64,000 nucleotides of DNA, from NCBI GenBank assembly GCA_015062445.1, contig SUUQ01000004.1, forward strand, positions 37,658 through 101,657, written 5' to 3'. This DNA comes from Alphaproteobacteria bacterium (GTDB lineage: Bacteria; Pseudomonadota; Alphaproteobacteria; Rs-D84). The notes below the pieces were generated by a model. That model ran no database searches, had not been told where the DNA came from, and saw only the letters and a list, made by a program, of their open reading frames with translations. The translations under genes and the position numbers were made by a program. The first letter of the stretch is position 1; the number at the start of each line of letters is the position of its first letter. Of the stretch, positions 44,174-54,233 are shown piece by piece.

Positions 44174-45370
44174 ATGAAAGAAAATCATTTTAACTTTACA
44201 GAGAAAGCTTTGGCAACACTGCCCATCCCTGCACATGGTTCCAAGGCTGTCACGTACTATGATTCTGGTTGCCCATCTGGACTGTGCGTAATTGTTACCT
44301 ATGGCGGTACAAAAACATATTATTTCTTTATGAAATACAACGGACGCCCCACCCGGATCAAGATAGGACGAGTTGGACAAATAAAACTGTCTGCTGCTAG
44401 ACAACAGGCTGACGATTTACGCCATATGGCCGCACACGGTCAACAGCCAACGAACAAACGCAAAATAGATTTGAAGGACATAACGTTAAAAGCTTTCTTT
44501 GATCAGCAATACACCCCAAAACACTGTGAAATATTTAAAAAGAAGAATTCTATAAAATCTGATGAGCGTATATTTAAAAATACACTTAAACCCTTCCACA
44601 ACCGTAAATTGCTGTCTATTACACATGAAGAAGTAGGCGAACTGCATATCAGTATAAAAAACAATACAGGATTGCATACGGCCAACCGTATGTTATCGCT
44701 GTTACATCATATGTATAACAAAGCCATTGAATGGGGAGTCATACCTAGAAATAGCGACAATCCAGCTGCTGGCACACGTAAATTTCCTGAAAAAAGTCGT
44801 GACCGTTTTATGAATGGAGCAGAAATAAAACGCTTTTTTGAAGCGCTCTATAACGAACCAAACGATAGGTTCAGAAATTATGTTTTGCTGTCTTTGTTTT
44901 TGGGCCAACGCAGAAACAACATATTATCAATTCGCTGGTCTGATGTGGATTTGGATAATGGGTTGGTGTATTTTTCAGAAACCAAGAATGGAGAACCGCT
45001 ACAGGTGCCCCTTAGCACACATGCGCACGCATTACTTACACAGATGCAACAAACACAATCCTCAGAATGGTTATTCCCTAGTGCTACCAGTGCAAGCGGA
45101 CACTATGAAGAACCTAAGAAGGCATGGCAACAATTATTGGAACGCGCCAACATTGAAAATTTACGCATGCACGACTTACGCAGAACACTTGGCAGTTATC
45201 AAGCAATTGCAGGTTCCAGCCTGCATATTATCGGTCGCTCTTTGGGACATAAATCTATGGCTGCGACAGAGGTTTATGCACGTCTTAGCACAGACCCAGT
45301 CCGCGAATCCGTGCAACGTGGCACAGATAAGATTATGAGCTTTGTAAATTCAAAACCAGAAAACGCATAA
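44174..45370 (+). CDS. Tyrosine-type site-specific integrase
   Basis: The 398-residue protein has an N-terminal arm-binding domain of the DUF4102 type (LCVIVTYGGTKTYYFFMKY, IGRVGQIKLSAARQQA), a SAM-like core-binding domain (about 100-190) and a catalytic domain with Arg in LGQRRNNIL, His-x-x-Arg in MHDLRRTLG, His in SLGHKS and nucleophile Tyr in EVYARLS. It catalyses integration into and excision from tRNA-Lys. Its stop codon abuts the convergent ankyrin gene. Confidence 0.95.
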   Translation: MKENHFNFTEKALATLPIPAHGSKAVTYYDSGCPSGLCVIVTYGGTKTYYFFMKYNGRPTRIKIGRVGQIKLSAARQQADDLRHMAAHGQQPTNKRKIDLKDITLKAFFDQQYTPKHCEIFKKKNSIKSDERIFKNTLKPFHNRKLLSITHEEVGELHISIKNNTGLHTANRMLSLLHHMYNKAIEWGVIPRNSDNPAAGTRKFPEKSRDRFMNGAEIKRFFEALYNEPNDRFRNYVLLSLFLGQRRNNILSIRWSDVDLDNGLVYFSETKNGEPLQVPLSTHAHALLTQMQQTQSSEWLFPSATSASGHYEEPKKAWQQLLERANIENLRMHDLRRTLGSYQAIAGSSLHIIGRSLGHKSMAATEVYARLSTDPVRESVQRGTDKIMSFVNSKPENA

Positions 45371-48175
45371 CTACTTCGTGGTTCTCAGCAACCTTTGCGC
45401 ATCACCCAACGATTGCTCCCAAACATCCGCACTTAGATAATCATACGCAATTTTGCCCATACTGTCCTTAATGCCGACATCAGCACCAGATTTTACAAGT
45501 AATTGTAACATTTTAATATTGCCATTATTTTCCGCCATATGGTGCAATGCTGTTTTACCGTGTTTGTCAGTTGCGTTAATATCCCTAATATATGGCAAAA
45601 TTTTCTGAATAAATTCTGGTTCAACACCATTGGACACTGCATGGATATACAGTTCATCAGGAACCGTCTTGCGCTTTGTTAGATATGCATTGATTTCACT
45701 TTTTTGTTCTTCTATGCACTTGGCCCAAGAACGTTTCCAGTGTTGCTGAGTATGAGAAATAATGATTTCTTTTATCTCGTCAGATATCCAACTGTCCCGG
45801 TCTTTATATTTTAGATAGTCCAACACCTCTGTTAAATCGGTTAGTTCCATTGTCCATTTACAGTTTAGCAACAAATCCAGCGCACCAACCCAATCATATT
45901 TTTGGTCATTATGTTTGTCATCTTTGTCTGGGAATATATTATCTATTAACATATGCAAGCAATTACGACCACTAACACTTCGTATTCTGATATCAGCACC
46001 AGCGTCTAATAATATTTTTAACGGCTTATTGATTGGAACATTCTTTACGGCCCACATAACAGGCGTCGAACCAAATCCAGCAGTCGCATTTACATCAGCC
46101 CCCGCGTTGATCAGCATTGGTAGCATAGCAGGATAGCCGTAATAATATGTTGCATATAACACAGCAGGCCACCCATCAAATCTATTTTTTTGATTAACGT
46201 TGGCCCCGGCATCTATTAACATCTGCAAGGTTTCTGGATTGCCGTTTCGTTCAACGCAATATAACAAAGCGGTCATGCCTTCATCATCATATGCATTGAT
46301 ATCTTTAACTTTAGTTAATAAATCCCTGATAACTTCTGGGCTTTTGCAATCGCGCACTGCATGTATCAGTTCCAGATCCCCTGGAGCGATATGTATAGCT
46401 GATAATTTTTCCAATCGTTTATATGCACGTGACTTTTTATTGATTGCAGGATTACATTTTGCATAATCTATTGCCTTTTTTGAATCCATATCCAATTTTG
46501 TCGCATCCGCACCTGCGTTTAATAGCAGCTCTATCACTTGTTCTGGTTTTGCGTTCTTGTCTTTAATTCTACATATTTTGTGCAATAGGGTTTGTTTTTT
46601 ATCCCCATTTATTGCGTTCACATTGGCACCATGTTTTATCAGACAATTGATTTCTTTACGCATATCGTGTGGCCAACAAACAAGTCCATATAACGGTGTA
46701 ATATAATAACCATATTCGTTTACATCTGCACCCACACTAACCAAGTAATCTATCATTTCTGCAGTATGTGCACTGTGTATAACTGGCAGTTTGGCGGGTG
46801 CGTTTTTTGATTTTGTTTCGTTATACAGGTTATCTCCGTGCAAATCGGCACCATATTTTATCAAGTGTTTTACAAGTGGCATATTATTTGCTGCGACCTG
46901 GGCACCTAGCAACATATGCAAATCAGCACCGTTCTCTATCATTTTATCAAGCAGCCACTTGTCTCTTATCGAGCCGTATGCGTCGTATCGTACGTCTGAT
47001 AGTTTTGCCCCGTGTTTCAATAATAGCCTAACTATCTTTAAATCCAAACCACGCCTTACTGCCCAATCTATTGGTTTCCACCCATTGCCATGGACAGACG
47101 CCCCAGCATTCAATAATAAATTTATAACCTCATAACTGGCACAGCCACAGACAGCCGCCTCTAAAGGCGTTTTGTCTTTATCCAGGGTGTAATCTTTTTC
47201 ATACATTACCCCTTCTTCCCTTTTTAGTCCCGTGCCTGGAATCGGCATATTTACATCTGCACCGTTTTGAATTTGTTTTTGTATTGTGTTAAGAGATACT
47301 GTTTTCCAATTTTTCACATTAAATGGCTTATCTGGTAATCTATCCATATACCCGAACAACGCCATCGTGCCACGAATATTGTGCCCTTTACGTGGGACAT
47401 ATCCTTTTAACATATGCTCTGCAGCATATAGATACAGTCTTTGAGTTCTATCTTGCTGACGATCCCTAATGGGTTCAATTTCTATTCTATAGAATATATT
47501 ATCCATAAAGTTGATTTTCTTGACAGACAACACCTCTGACTGATATTCATATAAATCATACAGTTCGCGATGTAGGAATGCACTGCCATGTGCCATAGAG
47601 ACCTGAACACTTGGAAGATCCTTTTCGGTTTTGCCTGGGTTTTCTGCCAAGAATTTGTTTAAGCATGTTTCGTATAAATCACCAGAAGATACTGTAATTT
47701 TTTCATTTGGGGTTCTTTCTATCATAAATGCCAGTCCAGATAACTTAATGACTGCTTTGCCTTTACTCAAGAAGTTCTTATTTGGTATAAACAACGGGTT
47801 TCGGGCAGTAAGTGGCACTATGTCGCACCAATCAAATCCAAATGTTATGAAACCAAGACCATCTGTGGGGACATAGTCTATGTCTTCTATCTCTACTTTG
47901 GCTTCTATTCCATCAAACATTGGGCAAAACGAAAATAATTCCATCGCCGTTGCCCCTTCCTGCAATACAGATATCATGCCGACACTATCGCTTTTATCGC
48001 AACATTCAACCATTACAAGTTTTTCTGTTGGGCTTGAATAGAATTTACGTCCCTGGTTAATAGAGCTTGTTGCCACAATTGAAAAGCTTTCTGCGGTATC
48101 TTCGCCCCCTAAAAATCTTGGCCACATATCGCCTAAAGACAAGTATTCCGGTTGTTTATTATGCTGTTTTGCCAT
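45371..48175 (-). CDS. Ankyrin-repeat protein (934 aa)
   Basis: The first 300 residues form an unrecognised domain (SLGDMWPRFLGGED at the start); from about 310 on there are roughly 14 ankyrin repeats (TPLEAAVCGCASYEVINLLL, GKTALHHMAENNGNIKMLQL and others), mostly with the D-x-N-A-x-x-x-x-G-x-T/W-x-A consensus. No signal peptide is visible. It could be a host-directed effector, or a sensor/inhibitor linked to the neighbouring restriction genes. GGGGCG precedes the start; 54 bp separate it from res upstream on the same strand. Confidence 0.85.
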   Translation of the reverse strand: MAKQHNKQPEYLSLGDMWPRFLGGEDTAESFSIVATSSINQGRKFYSSPTEKLVMVECCDKSDSVGMISVLQEGATAMELFSFCPMFDGIEAKVEIEDIDYVPTDGLGFITFGFDWCDIVPLTARNPLFIPNKNFLSKGKAVIKLSGLAFMIERTPNEKITVSSGDLYETCLNKFLAENPGKTEKDLPSVQVSMAHGSAFLHRELYDLYEYQSEVLSVKKINFMDNIFYRIEIEPIRDRQQDRTQRLYLYAAEHMLKGYVPRKGHNIRGTMALFGYMDRLPDKPFNVKNWKTVSLNTIQKQIQNGADVNMPIPGTGLKREEGVMYEKDYTLDKDKTPLEAAVCGCASYEVINLLLNAGASVHGNGWKPIDWAVRRGLDLKIVRLLLKHGAKLSDVRYDAYGSIRDKWLLDKMIENGADLHMLLGAQVAANNMPLVKHLIKYGADLHGDNLYNETKSKNAPAKLPVIHSAHTAEMIDYLVSVGADVNEYGYYITPLYGLVCWPHDMRKEINCLIKHGANVNAINGDKKQTLLHKICRIKDKNAKPEQVIELLLNAGADATKLDMDSKKAIDYAKCNPAINKKSRAYKRLEKLSAIHIAPGDLELIHAVRDCKSPEVIRDLLTKVKDINAYDDEGMTALLYCVERNGNPETLQMLIDAGANVNQKNRFDGWPAVLYATYYYGYPAMLPMLINAGADVNATAGFGSTPVMWAVKNVPINKPLKILLDAGADIRIRSVSGRNCLHMLIDNIFPDKDDKHNDQKYDWVGALDLLLNCKWTMELTDLTEVLDYLKYKDRDSWISDEIKEIIISHTQQHWKRSWAKCIEEQKSEINAYLTKRKTVPDELYIHAVSNGVEPEFIQKILPYIRDINATDKHGKTALHHMAENNGNIKMLQLLVKSGADVGIKDSMGKIAYDYLSADVWEQSLGDAQRLLRTTK

Positions 48176-48229
48176 TACGCCCCTCTTTACATTCTCTATT
48201 CTACTACATAATCATAATATAGCCAGATA

Positions 48230-50476
48230 TTATTGAATAAATACTTCTATTGGCTTCCAGATGTTACGATTTGTCATATCTTCGGACCATTCGGTATTGC
48301 TCAGATATAATTGAGTCCCAATTGCACGTACGAATCCCCATTTAATTTCTGGATGTTTTTCAGCATATGCTTTTAATGCATCAAATTTATTTTTAGCATA
48401 CCCATCAATATTTCGTGAAGAGCCATCTGGCGACATTCCACCCTTAGCTTCAATAACCCAAATATCCCCATTTGCTGTCTCAATTATGTAGTCAGGATAA
48501 AAAAGGTTACGTCTAAACGCTTTGCGATATACTATACTCAAGAAATCATCGCCCTTATCACCATTTTTGTAAACGGATTTTACAGCATCATATGTTTCGC
48601 ACCAGCTTTCGAACTCTTGTTCTGAGTGTGTACGATTTGGTTCTATCAAAATATTATTACCATATCCCTCAAACATATTTTTTAGCAATATTTTTGTAGA
48701 CTCTACCTTTTTATGCTGTTTATAATATTGCTGTACAGGGATACCCCAGACAGATTCTTTAATTTCTGTCTCTTTAAATTCGCAAATTTCTGTTTTATTA
48801 ACATTACTAAACGTTTCTATTAATCTATCCCTATTATTAACCAAAAAAGCATTGTACTCTCGTAATGAGATATCAGTAATTAATTTGTTTTTATGTTCAA
48901 AGGCTTGCTCATCCAGCGATAACAATGACAACTGTTTATCTTCTGGTCCAAATAATATTCTGAGTGCATTGTTAGAAATGCTTTCGTCAATCCCCATGGA
49001 AGCTGCTATTTTTCTTTTTGCATCCCTAATAATAAAACCATCTTCATGATTATCTATTTCATGTTCTCCACCAAAGATAGAGTGTAAACTCATAATATCA
49101 TGTGTCGTTCTGGCAACCCCTTCAATTGCAGTTGTTTTTAAAATTGTGCCGAAAACATAACCTTTTGTTAATTCTAATTCTTTTCTCTCCAACCGCCCAT
49201 TTTTGTTAAGATCGAATTCTTGAAGCATTGCATTTCGTATAGCAACAACAACGGCCTCTGGATCTACAGCGAATCTATCATTGCCATCTAATGTTTCTTT
49301 TATTAGCTGAATTACTGGAGCTATACGTTTTTTCTTATACTGATACAAATAGAAAGAATCAGATATACTGTTTGTCAGTCCTTCGCTGAACTGACTGTCT
49401 AATGTATATAGATAACAATTGTCTACAATTGAATTGTCATAATGATGTCTTTGTGGCATACGACGAATTCGTCCAATTGTTTGAATATTGAATCTTTCTG
49501 TACCACCTTCACGTAATTTAACCAATATTTTTGCTCGTGGACAATCCCAACCAGTAGCTATCGCTTGTTTAAATAACGAGAATGCGTATTGTCCATCTAA
49601 TTTACTTATTTCTTCTGGATTGTCAGGATGGTCTCCGCTAAACCAAGAGGCAACTAGCCCCGATTCCTTAGTATAACCCATTTTGGCAAGAGCGTTTTTT
49701 ACACGTTCTATCCATTCTTCGTGACCATTTGGAAATTGAATCAATACAAGAGGGCGTATATTAAGTCCAAGTTTGTTATATTCTTCTTGCACCTCTTTAC
49801 GTTTATTATCTGCCAACTCTAACAGCCGCATATCATCATCTACATTATTATTGTCTTGAATTGCTAGCGACAACCCTTCATTAATTGATATCCCTGACGC
49901 AATAAGTCCCGCTGCAATCACTTCGTCATCTGTAATTTTTTCTTCCGCATCGCCCTTACCAATGGGGGTAGCAGATATCCTTAGAACATGTACTGGTTGT
50001 ATGCTTGCTATGTATTCGTTTGCAGTATCTCTATACTTATGTTCCTCGTCGATCATCATGAATATATTTATATTACTATTATGGCATGCCAGCACTTTTG
50101 TCATTAGATCTTTATGTTCGCCTTCTCGTAACACTACATTGGACTTTTTATTTATTTTATCCCAGTTTATAAAATAAACTTTGCCCCTTGGATTGGGTTC
50201 ATTTATAAAATCGTAAACATCCCCGTCTTGGATGCCGGAAGTCAATTCTTCAAATGTTTGTCGTGATTGCTTTTCTAGGCCGCCTGCACCAGGACACAGC
50301 CATAAAAACGCAGTATCAGGATTCTCGTCCAGGTATTCATCAATAAATCTACTGGCGATAACCGTTTTGCCTGAACCTGTCGGGGCACACAAAACCACCT
50401 CTTCATGATCTGCGCACTTTTTTAACAAAGATTCAACATGTCTTGTTTGAAAATCTACAATATCACCTAAAAACAT
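48230..50476 (-). CDS. res: Type III restriction enzyme, Res subunit
   Basis: Res is the DNA-translocating helicase-nuclease that cuts unmethylated DNA with Mod. The 748-residue protein has Walker A CAPTGSGKTVIA (near 30), Walker B MIDEEHK, SATPIG, and the motif VI-like TIGRIRRMPQ, and a C-terminal PD-(D/E)XK nuclease YPDYIIETANGDIWVIEAKG (Asp...Glu-x-Lys). Its ATG overlaps the mod stop codon by one base. Length is shorter than EcoP15I Res but the domains are complete. Confidence 0.9.
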   Translation of the reverse strand: MFLGDIVDFQTRHVESLLKKCADHEEVVLCAPTGSGKTVIASRFIDEYLDENPDTAFLWLCPGAGGLEKQSRQTFEELTSGIQDGDVYDFINEPNPRGKVYFINWDKINKKSNVVLREGEHKDLMTKVLACHNSNINIFMMIDEEHKYRDTANEYIASIQPVHVLRISATPIGKGDAEEKITDDEVIAAGLIASGISINEGLSLAIQDNNNVDDDMRLLELADNKRKEVQEEYNKLGLNIRPLVLIQFPNGHEEWIERVKNALAKMGYTKESGLVASWFSGDHPDNPEEISKLDGQYAFSLFKQAIATGWDCPRAKILVKLREGGTERFNIQTIGRIRRMPQRHHYDNSIVDNCYLYTLDSQFSEGLTNSISDSFYLYQYKKKRIAPVIQLIKETLDGNDRFAVDPEAVVVAIRNAMLQEFDLNKNGRLERKELELTKGYVFGTILKTTAIEGVARTTHDIMSLHSIFGGEHEIDNHEDGFIIRDAKRKIAASMGIDESISNNALRILFGPEDKQLSLLSLDEQAFEHKNKLITDISLREYNAFLVNNRDRLIETFSNVNKTEICEFKETEIKESVWGIPVQQYYKQHKKVESTKILLKNMFEGYGNNILIEPNRTHSEQEFESWCETYDAVKSVYKNGDKGDDFLSIVYRKAFRRNLFYPDYIIETANGDIWVIEAKGGMSPDGSSRNIDGYAKNKFDALKAYAEKHPEIKWGFVRAIGTQLYLSNTEWSEDMTNRNIWKPIEVFIQ

Positions 50477-52389
50477 TATTCAGCTGCCTCCCGCAGTTCT
50501 TGTCCAAAGAAATCCTTTGGGATGTATTTAAATTTTTTTGATTTAAGTAATTTTAATTCGGAAGCATTAAATACAATATTCTGATTGACCCATACCTTTT
50601 CAAGGTGATCATATACTGTCTTATTGTCGAAAACTTTTTTAAAATCATCTTTATTCAGTATTAATGCATTCTTTACATTGTCTATCTCGATAGCATATTG
50701 TAACTCGATCATTTCTTTTATGTGTAGCCCCAGCGCATTACTTAATAAATAATCCTGTGGTTTTCTTGGAGTCCATTCGCATTTTAGATATTTGACATTG
50801 GCATTAAACCCGTCCGACATAGGTATGTTACTGCCGATATAATCACCTTTTAGTGCATTGCCATTCACATCCAAGCCGTTTATGCTACATATAGTCCTGG
50901 GCCAAGTAACGTATTTGGCTATACCTTTTTCTTCCCATTCCTTATCGCCCTTTTTTATACCTTGTTGGTCAAATTCTTTGGCTTCTGCTTCTGATATTTC
51001 ATTATTTGTAACCATAATCCACGTGCGATTACCTTCATCCTCTGCATTTAATAAATTTACAGCATGGCCTGTTGTGCCGGAACCAGCAAAGAAATCTAAA
51101 ATAATTGCGTTTGGCTTATCTGCTATAACAAAGTTCAGTGCATCGTGAACAGCATATAAAGACTTCGGATAAGAAAAACGGCTGTCATTGAAGATTTTCT
51201 TTAATAATTGTGTTCCGTTTGTAGATGCGTTATGAGAAGCTTGGTTCCATGTGGTAACGGGCATAATATCTGTTGGTTTAAATTCCTCAAATATCAACAT
51301 GCCATTTTCATCCTTGCCGCATGCTTTCAGCTTCCCATCTTCATATTTTTTCTTTGGACCAGAAGGCATGTATTTTATCGAAGATATGGTATTTCGTTTG
51401 TTATCCCATTTTCCGAAACGCAGCAACCCCCGTTTATATTGATCCTCGAAAGATGTGTTTTGCAACCCCCAGGTCACTTCTTGTCCGTCTTTGCTTATCG
51501 GCCATACGGCTATTGTGCCATCAGGAGATACAAAATCATTTCTGCCCATATCCAAGGGTAACGGCGCTCCAACGCCAACGTATTTTTTCGAGATTTTATC
51601 AAACAGAATTGGGTAAAATAAATTTGGTCTGGCTTTTCTTTTTCCGTTTGCTCCGCCCCTCATCAATCCATGGCGTGCATCTACCGTTTCTGGTGGTGGA
51701 ATTAGCATGTTATGATCTGTGTGTAATATACGCGCTTGCCCGATTACAACATAAAAGATGTATTCGTCTGAACGTGCAAACATGTCCTGTCGTGCGGAAC
51801 CTTCTGGTTTTATTACACTACTAATCATTTGTATGTTAGCAGTAGGAAATATCTCTTCTAATAAACACCCTAGGCGTAGATATTCTTTTTCGTCAATTGT
51901 ACATATGAGAACAGAATTGTCTGGATTTAATAGTTCTTTTGCTATTGTAAGGCGTGTTTTCATCATTGATAGCCATTTGCTGTGGCGATATACGTCATTA
52001 CTGTCAACATAGTCATTATTATATTTCCAGTCACGAGCCCCCGTGTTATACGGTGGGTCAATGTAAATACAGTCTATTTTGCCTTTGTGGGTTTTTTCCA
52101 GTAGGTACAAGGCTTGTAAATTATCACCTTCTATGATGAAATTCCACGGCAAGGATTTGTCTTTGCATAAACGTCTTGTTTCATCTGCTACTAATACAGG
52201 GATGTTTTCTTTTAATGTATCATCAACTTGTTCTGAATGTTCTTCCCAAACAAGCCCGTATTTTTTATCTCTTAATTGGTTTTCTATTTCATTCAATGCA
52301 CGAATAGATGCATCATCAGAATGTTGTTTTTTCAGTTGTTCTAGAAACTCTATCATTCTGTCACGTTTGATTTTGGATAAATTAGCCAC
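50476..52389 (-). CDS. mod: Type III restriction system, Mod methyltransferase
   Basis: Mod is the N6-adenine methyltransferase and DNA-recognition subunit. The 637-residue protein has the catalytic DPPYNTG (IDCIYIDPPYNTGARDW), the AdoMet-binding LDFFAGSGTTGHAV, and a variable region between them that sets target specificity. The GTG at 52389 is chosen because homologues start (M)ANLSKIKRDRM; an ATG at 52410 is the alternative. It is the first gene of the mod-res operon. Confidence 0.92.
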   Translation of the reverse strand: MANLSKIKRDRMIEFLEQLKKQHSDDASIRALNEIENQLRDKKYGLVWEEHSEQVDDTLKENIPVLVADETRRLCKDKSLPWNFIIEGDNLQALYLLEKTHKGKIDCIYIDPPYNTGARDWKYNNDYVDSNDVYRHSKWLSMMKTRLTIAKELLNPDNSVLICTIDEKEYLRLGCLLEEIFPTANIQMISSVIKPEGSARQDMFARSDEYIFYVVIGQARILHTDHNMLIPPPETVDARHGLMRGGANGKRKARPNLFYPILFDKISKKYVGVGAPLPLDMGRNDFVSPDGTIAVWPISKDGQEVTWGLQNTSFEDQYKRGLLRFGKWDNKRNTISSIKYMPSGPKKKYEDGKLKACGKDENGMLIFEEFKPTDIMPVTTWNQASHNASTNGTQLLKKIFNDSRFSYPKSLYAVHDALNFVIADKPNAIILDFFAGSGTTGHAVNLLNAEDEGNRTWIMVTNNEISEAEAKEFDQQGIKKGDKEWEEKGIAKYVTWPRTICSINGLDVNGNALKGDYIGSNIPMSDGFNANVKYLKCEWTPRKPQDYLLSNALGLHIKEMIELQYAIEIDNVKNALILNKDDFKKVFDNKTVYDHLEKVWVNQNIVFNASELKLLKSKKFKYIPKDFFGQELREAAE

Positions 52390-52568
52390 AACTACACCAT
52401 AAAACGTCAATAAATCAGAAAGATTTATTGTGCATTAATGCTTTACTATTATGGGGGGCCATTTTAATAGTAATATTTATGAATATTGACCATTACAAGG
52501 AACAAAAGTTGCTTTTATAAATGATTTTGATATAATACGGACCATAAAGGGAAACGGCACATTTTATC

Positions 52569-53177
52569 TTATTTAGAAATATTGTTGTCTTTTATGAATT
52601 TATTAAGCGTTGGAATAGATGTTTTTAATTTCCTACACAATTGCATTTTACTGCCACCACCCAATAAATAATTTCTTATGACTTGTTCCCTTCCATCGAG
52701 TTTATGATTTTTATTACGACTACCTTTTGGGCGACCAATGTGAATACCATTGGCCTTTTTATGCGCTAATGCCTCTTTTGTGCGCTGGCTGATAAGGTCT
52801 CGCTCAATTTCGGCAGACAGGGCAAATGCAAAGGCTAAAACCTTGGATTGAATATTATCGCCAAGCTCGTAATTATCCTTTACTGTATAAACCTTGGCAC
52901 CAACCTTCATACAATGTTCCAAAATACTCATAATCATGAATAACTTACGGCCAAGTCGGGATAACTCGCTGCAAATAATTATATCGTCACGTGATATTTT
53001 GCGTAGCAATCCACCCAGTGCACGCTTTTCTGGCTCTTTGGTGCCGGATATTCCATCATCGATGATATATTTGTCTATGACCAGCCCCAGCGCACGTGCC
53101 TTGGCATCAACACCTGTACGCTGGTTTTCTGTGTCTTGGGAATCAGTACTGACCCGCAGGTATGCATATACAGCCAT
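52569..53177 (-). CDS. Serine recombinase (resolvase/invertase family)
   Basis: The 202-residue protein has the N-terminal catalytic domain with Ser in YLRVSTDSQDTENQ, CSELSRLGRKL, and the long E-helix AFALSAEIERDLISQRT, then a short HTH tail with GRPKGSRNK. It could resolve or invert DNA within the island. GGTGGGAAAT precedes the ATG at 53177. It follows the 53190 gene by 12 bp. Confidence 0.9.
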   Translation of the reverse strand: MAVYAYLRVSTDSQDTENQRTGVDAKARALGLVIDKYIIDDGISGTKEPEKRALGGLLRKISRDDIIICSELSRLGRKLFMIMSILEHCMKVGAKVYTVKDNYELGDNIQSKVLAFAFALSAEIERDLISQRTKEALAHKKANGIHIGRPKGSRNKNHKLDGREQVIRNYLLGGGSKMQLCRKLKTSIPTLNKFIKDNNISK

Positions 53178-53189
53178 ATTTCCCACCTA

Positions 53190-53831
53190 TTAGTCATTAA
53201 ACATATCTGTTGCAGTTTCACGGGATTGCATATTTGGGTTGAAACCGTACTCGTTTCCATAACCCTGCTTTTCACGTGCAATATCCTTGGCGATGTCCGC
53301 CTCTTTTAAGAGTTCACAAATACTTTGCCATTTGTAAATTAACTTTTCATACCTGTTACTTTTGGCAATATGTTCTTGCATTTTATTATCATGCATGATT
53401 TTTATTCTGGTCCAATGCGTTAACTTATTTTTCTTAGATTTGCTGTCGCTTTGCCATGTGTTTAATGCCGCGATTTCTGTATTGCATTGTTTTATACGCT
53501 CACGATGCCACTGTTCTGCATGATATGCACTCTGAATCTTACCTTTATAGCGTTCCAACAGCTCGCCTGCACACATATGTCTTCGTGCCCCTATTGTATT
53601 TCCTGTTCTATCTTCAGCTTCTAATGCTTGCCATTCCTTGCTCTGGTGCACTTCCTTCATTGCACGTTTTAATAAAGCTTCTTCATATGCCTTTAACTTG
53701 TCCACAGATTCAAATACGGGACTAGCTAGCAACAGTTTCCTGAAACGTTCTGTTCCGTATAAATCTCCATTTTCTTCTGCCATTGTGTCGGCATACTCTT
53801 GATAAAGTTCTTCTTGGGTCTGTATGTCCAT
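53190..53831 (-). CDS. Hypothetical island protein, helical and charged
   Basis: The 213-residue protein is highly charged and helical (VDKLKAYEEALLKRAMKEV, YHAEQWHRERIKQCNTEI), with no recognised domain. It lies between the excisionase and the resolvase on the same strand and probably shares their transcript, so it may assist mobility. No export signal. Confidence 0.5.
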   Translation of the reverse strand: MDIQTQEELYQEYADTMAEENGDLYGTERFRKLLLASPVFESVDKLKAYEEALLKRAMKEVHQSKEWQALEAEDRTGNTIGARRHMCAGELLERYKGKIQSAYHAEQWHRERIKQCNTEIAALNTWQSDSKSKKNKLTHWTRIKIMHDNKMQEHIAKSNRYEKLIYKWQSICELLKEADIAKDIAREKQGYGNEYGFNPNMQSRETATDMFND

Positions 53832-53879
53832 TTGTTTCTCCTTTGTGCATGCACGTATACGGGTTGATTATTGGAAAAT

Positions 53880-54080
53880 TTATTGATGAACAGGCGAAAC
53901 AAGTTGCGCTTCAATCCAGGCGTCTAGGTCTTCTTTGCGATAACGGATACGATTTCCCCAGCGCACATAGGGAATTTTATCTTTGCCATAATGTCGCCAT
54001 GTATTCAACGTGCCAACGGTTGTGCCCAAATAGGCTGCTGCTTCTTTTTGTGTGAATAATATTCTTGAGGATATAGTCAT
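53880..54080 (-). CDS. AlpA/HTH_17-family excisionase-like DNA-binding protein
   Basis: The 66-residue protein reads LFTQKEAAAYLGTTVGTL, then VRWGNRIRYRKEDLDAWIEA, the MerR-like winged HTH of excisionases and AlpA regulators. It would steer integrase toward excision or control its expression. Its promoter region carries the TAGCTAGCTA repeats. Confidence 0.85.
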   Translation of the reverse strand: MTISSRILFTQKEAAAYLGTTVGTLNTWRHYGKDKIPYVRWGNRIRYRKEDLDAWIEAQLVSPVHQ

Positions 54081-54180
54081 TCGTTGTCCTTATTGTTGAC
54101 TGTCAATGGAAATACACTGTGTTCAATTGACGAACAAATAAATATCAGGACAAATAACAAAGATAAACAAAATGATTTTT

Positions 54181-54211
54181 TAGCTAGCTACTATGTCATA
54201 ATAGCTAGCTA
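54181..54211. promoter_or_regulatory. Paired palindromic operator-like repeats
   Basis: The self-complementary decamer TAGCTAGCTA occurs at 54181-54190 and 54202-54211, about 21 bp (two helical turns) start to start, upstream of the excisionase-like gene. Confidence 0.6.
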
Positions 54212-54233
54212 TCGTGATAAGGAATACGAAAAA

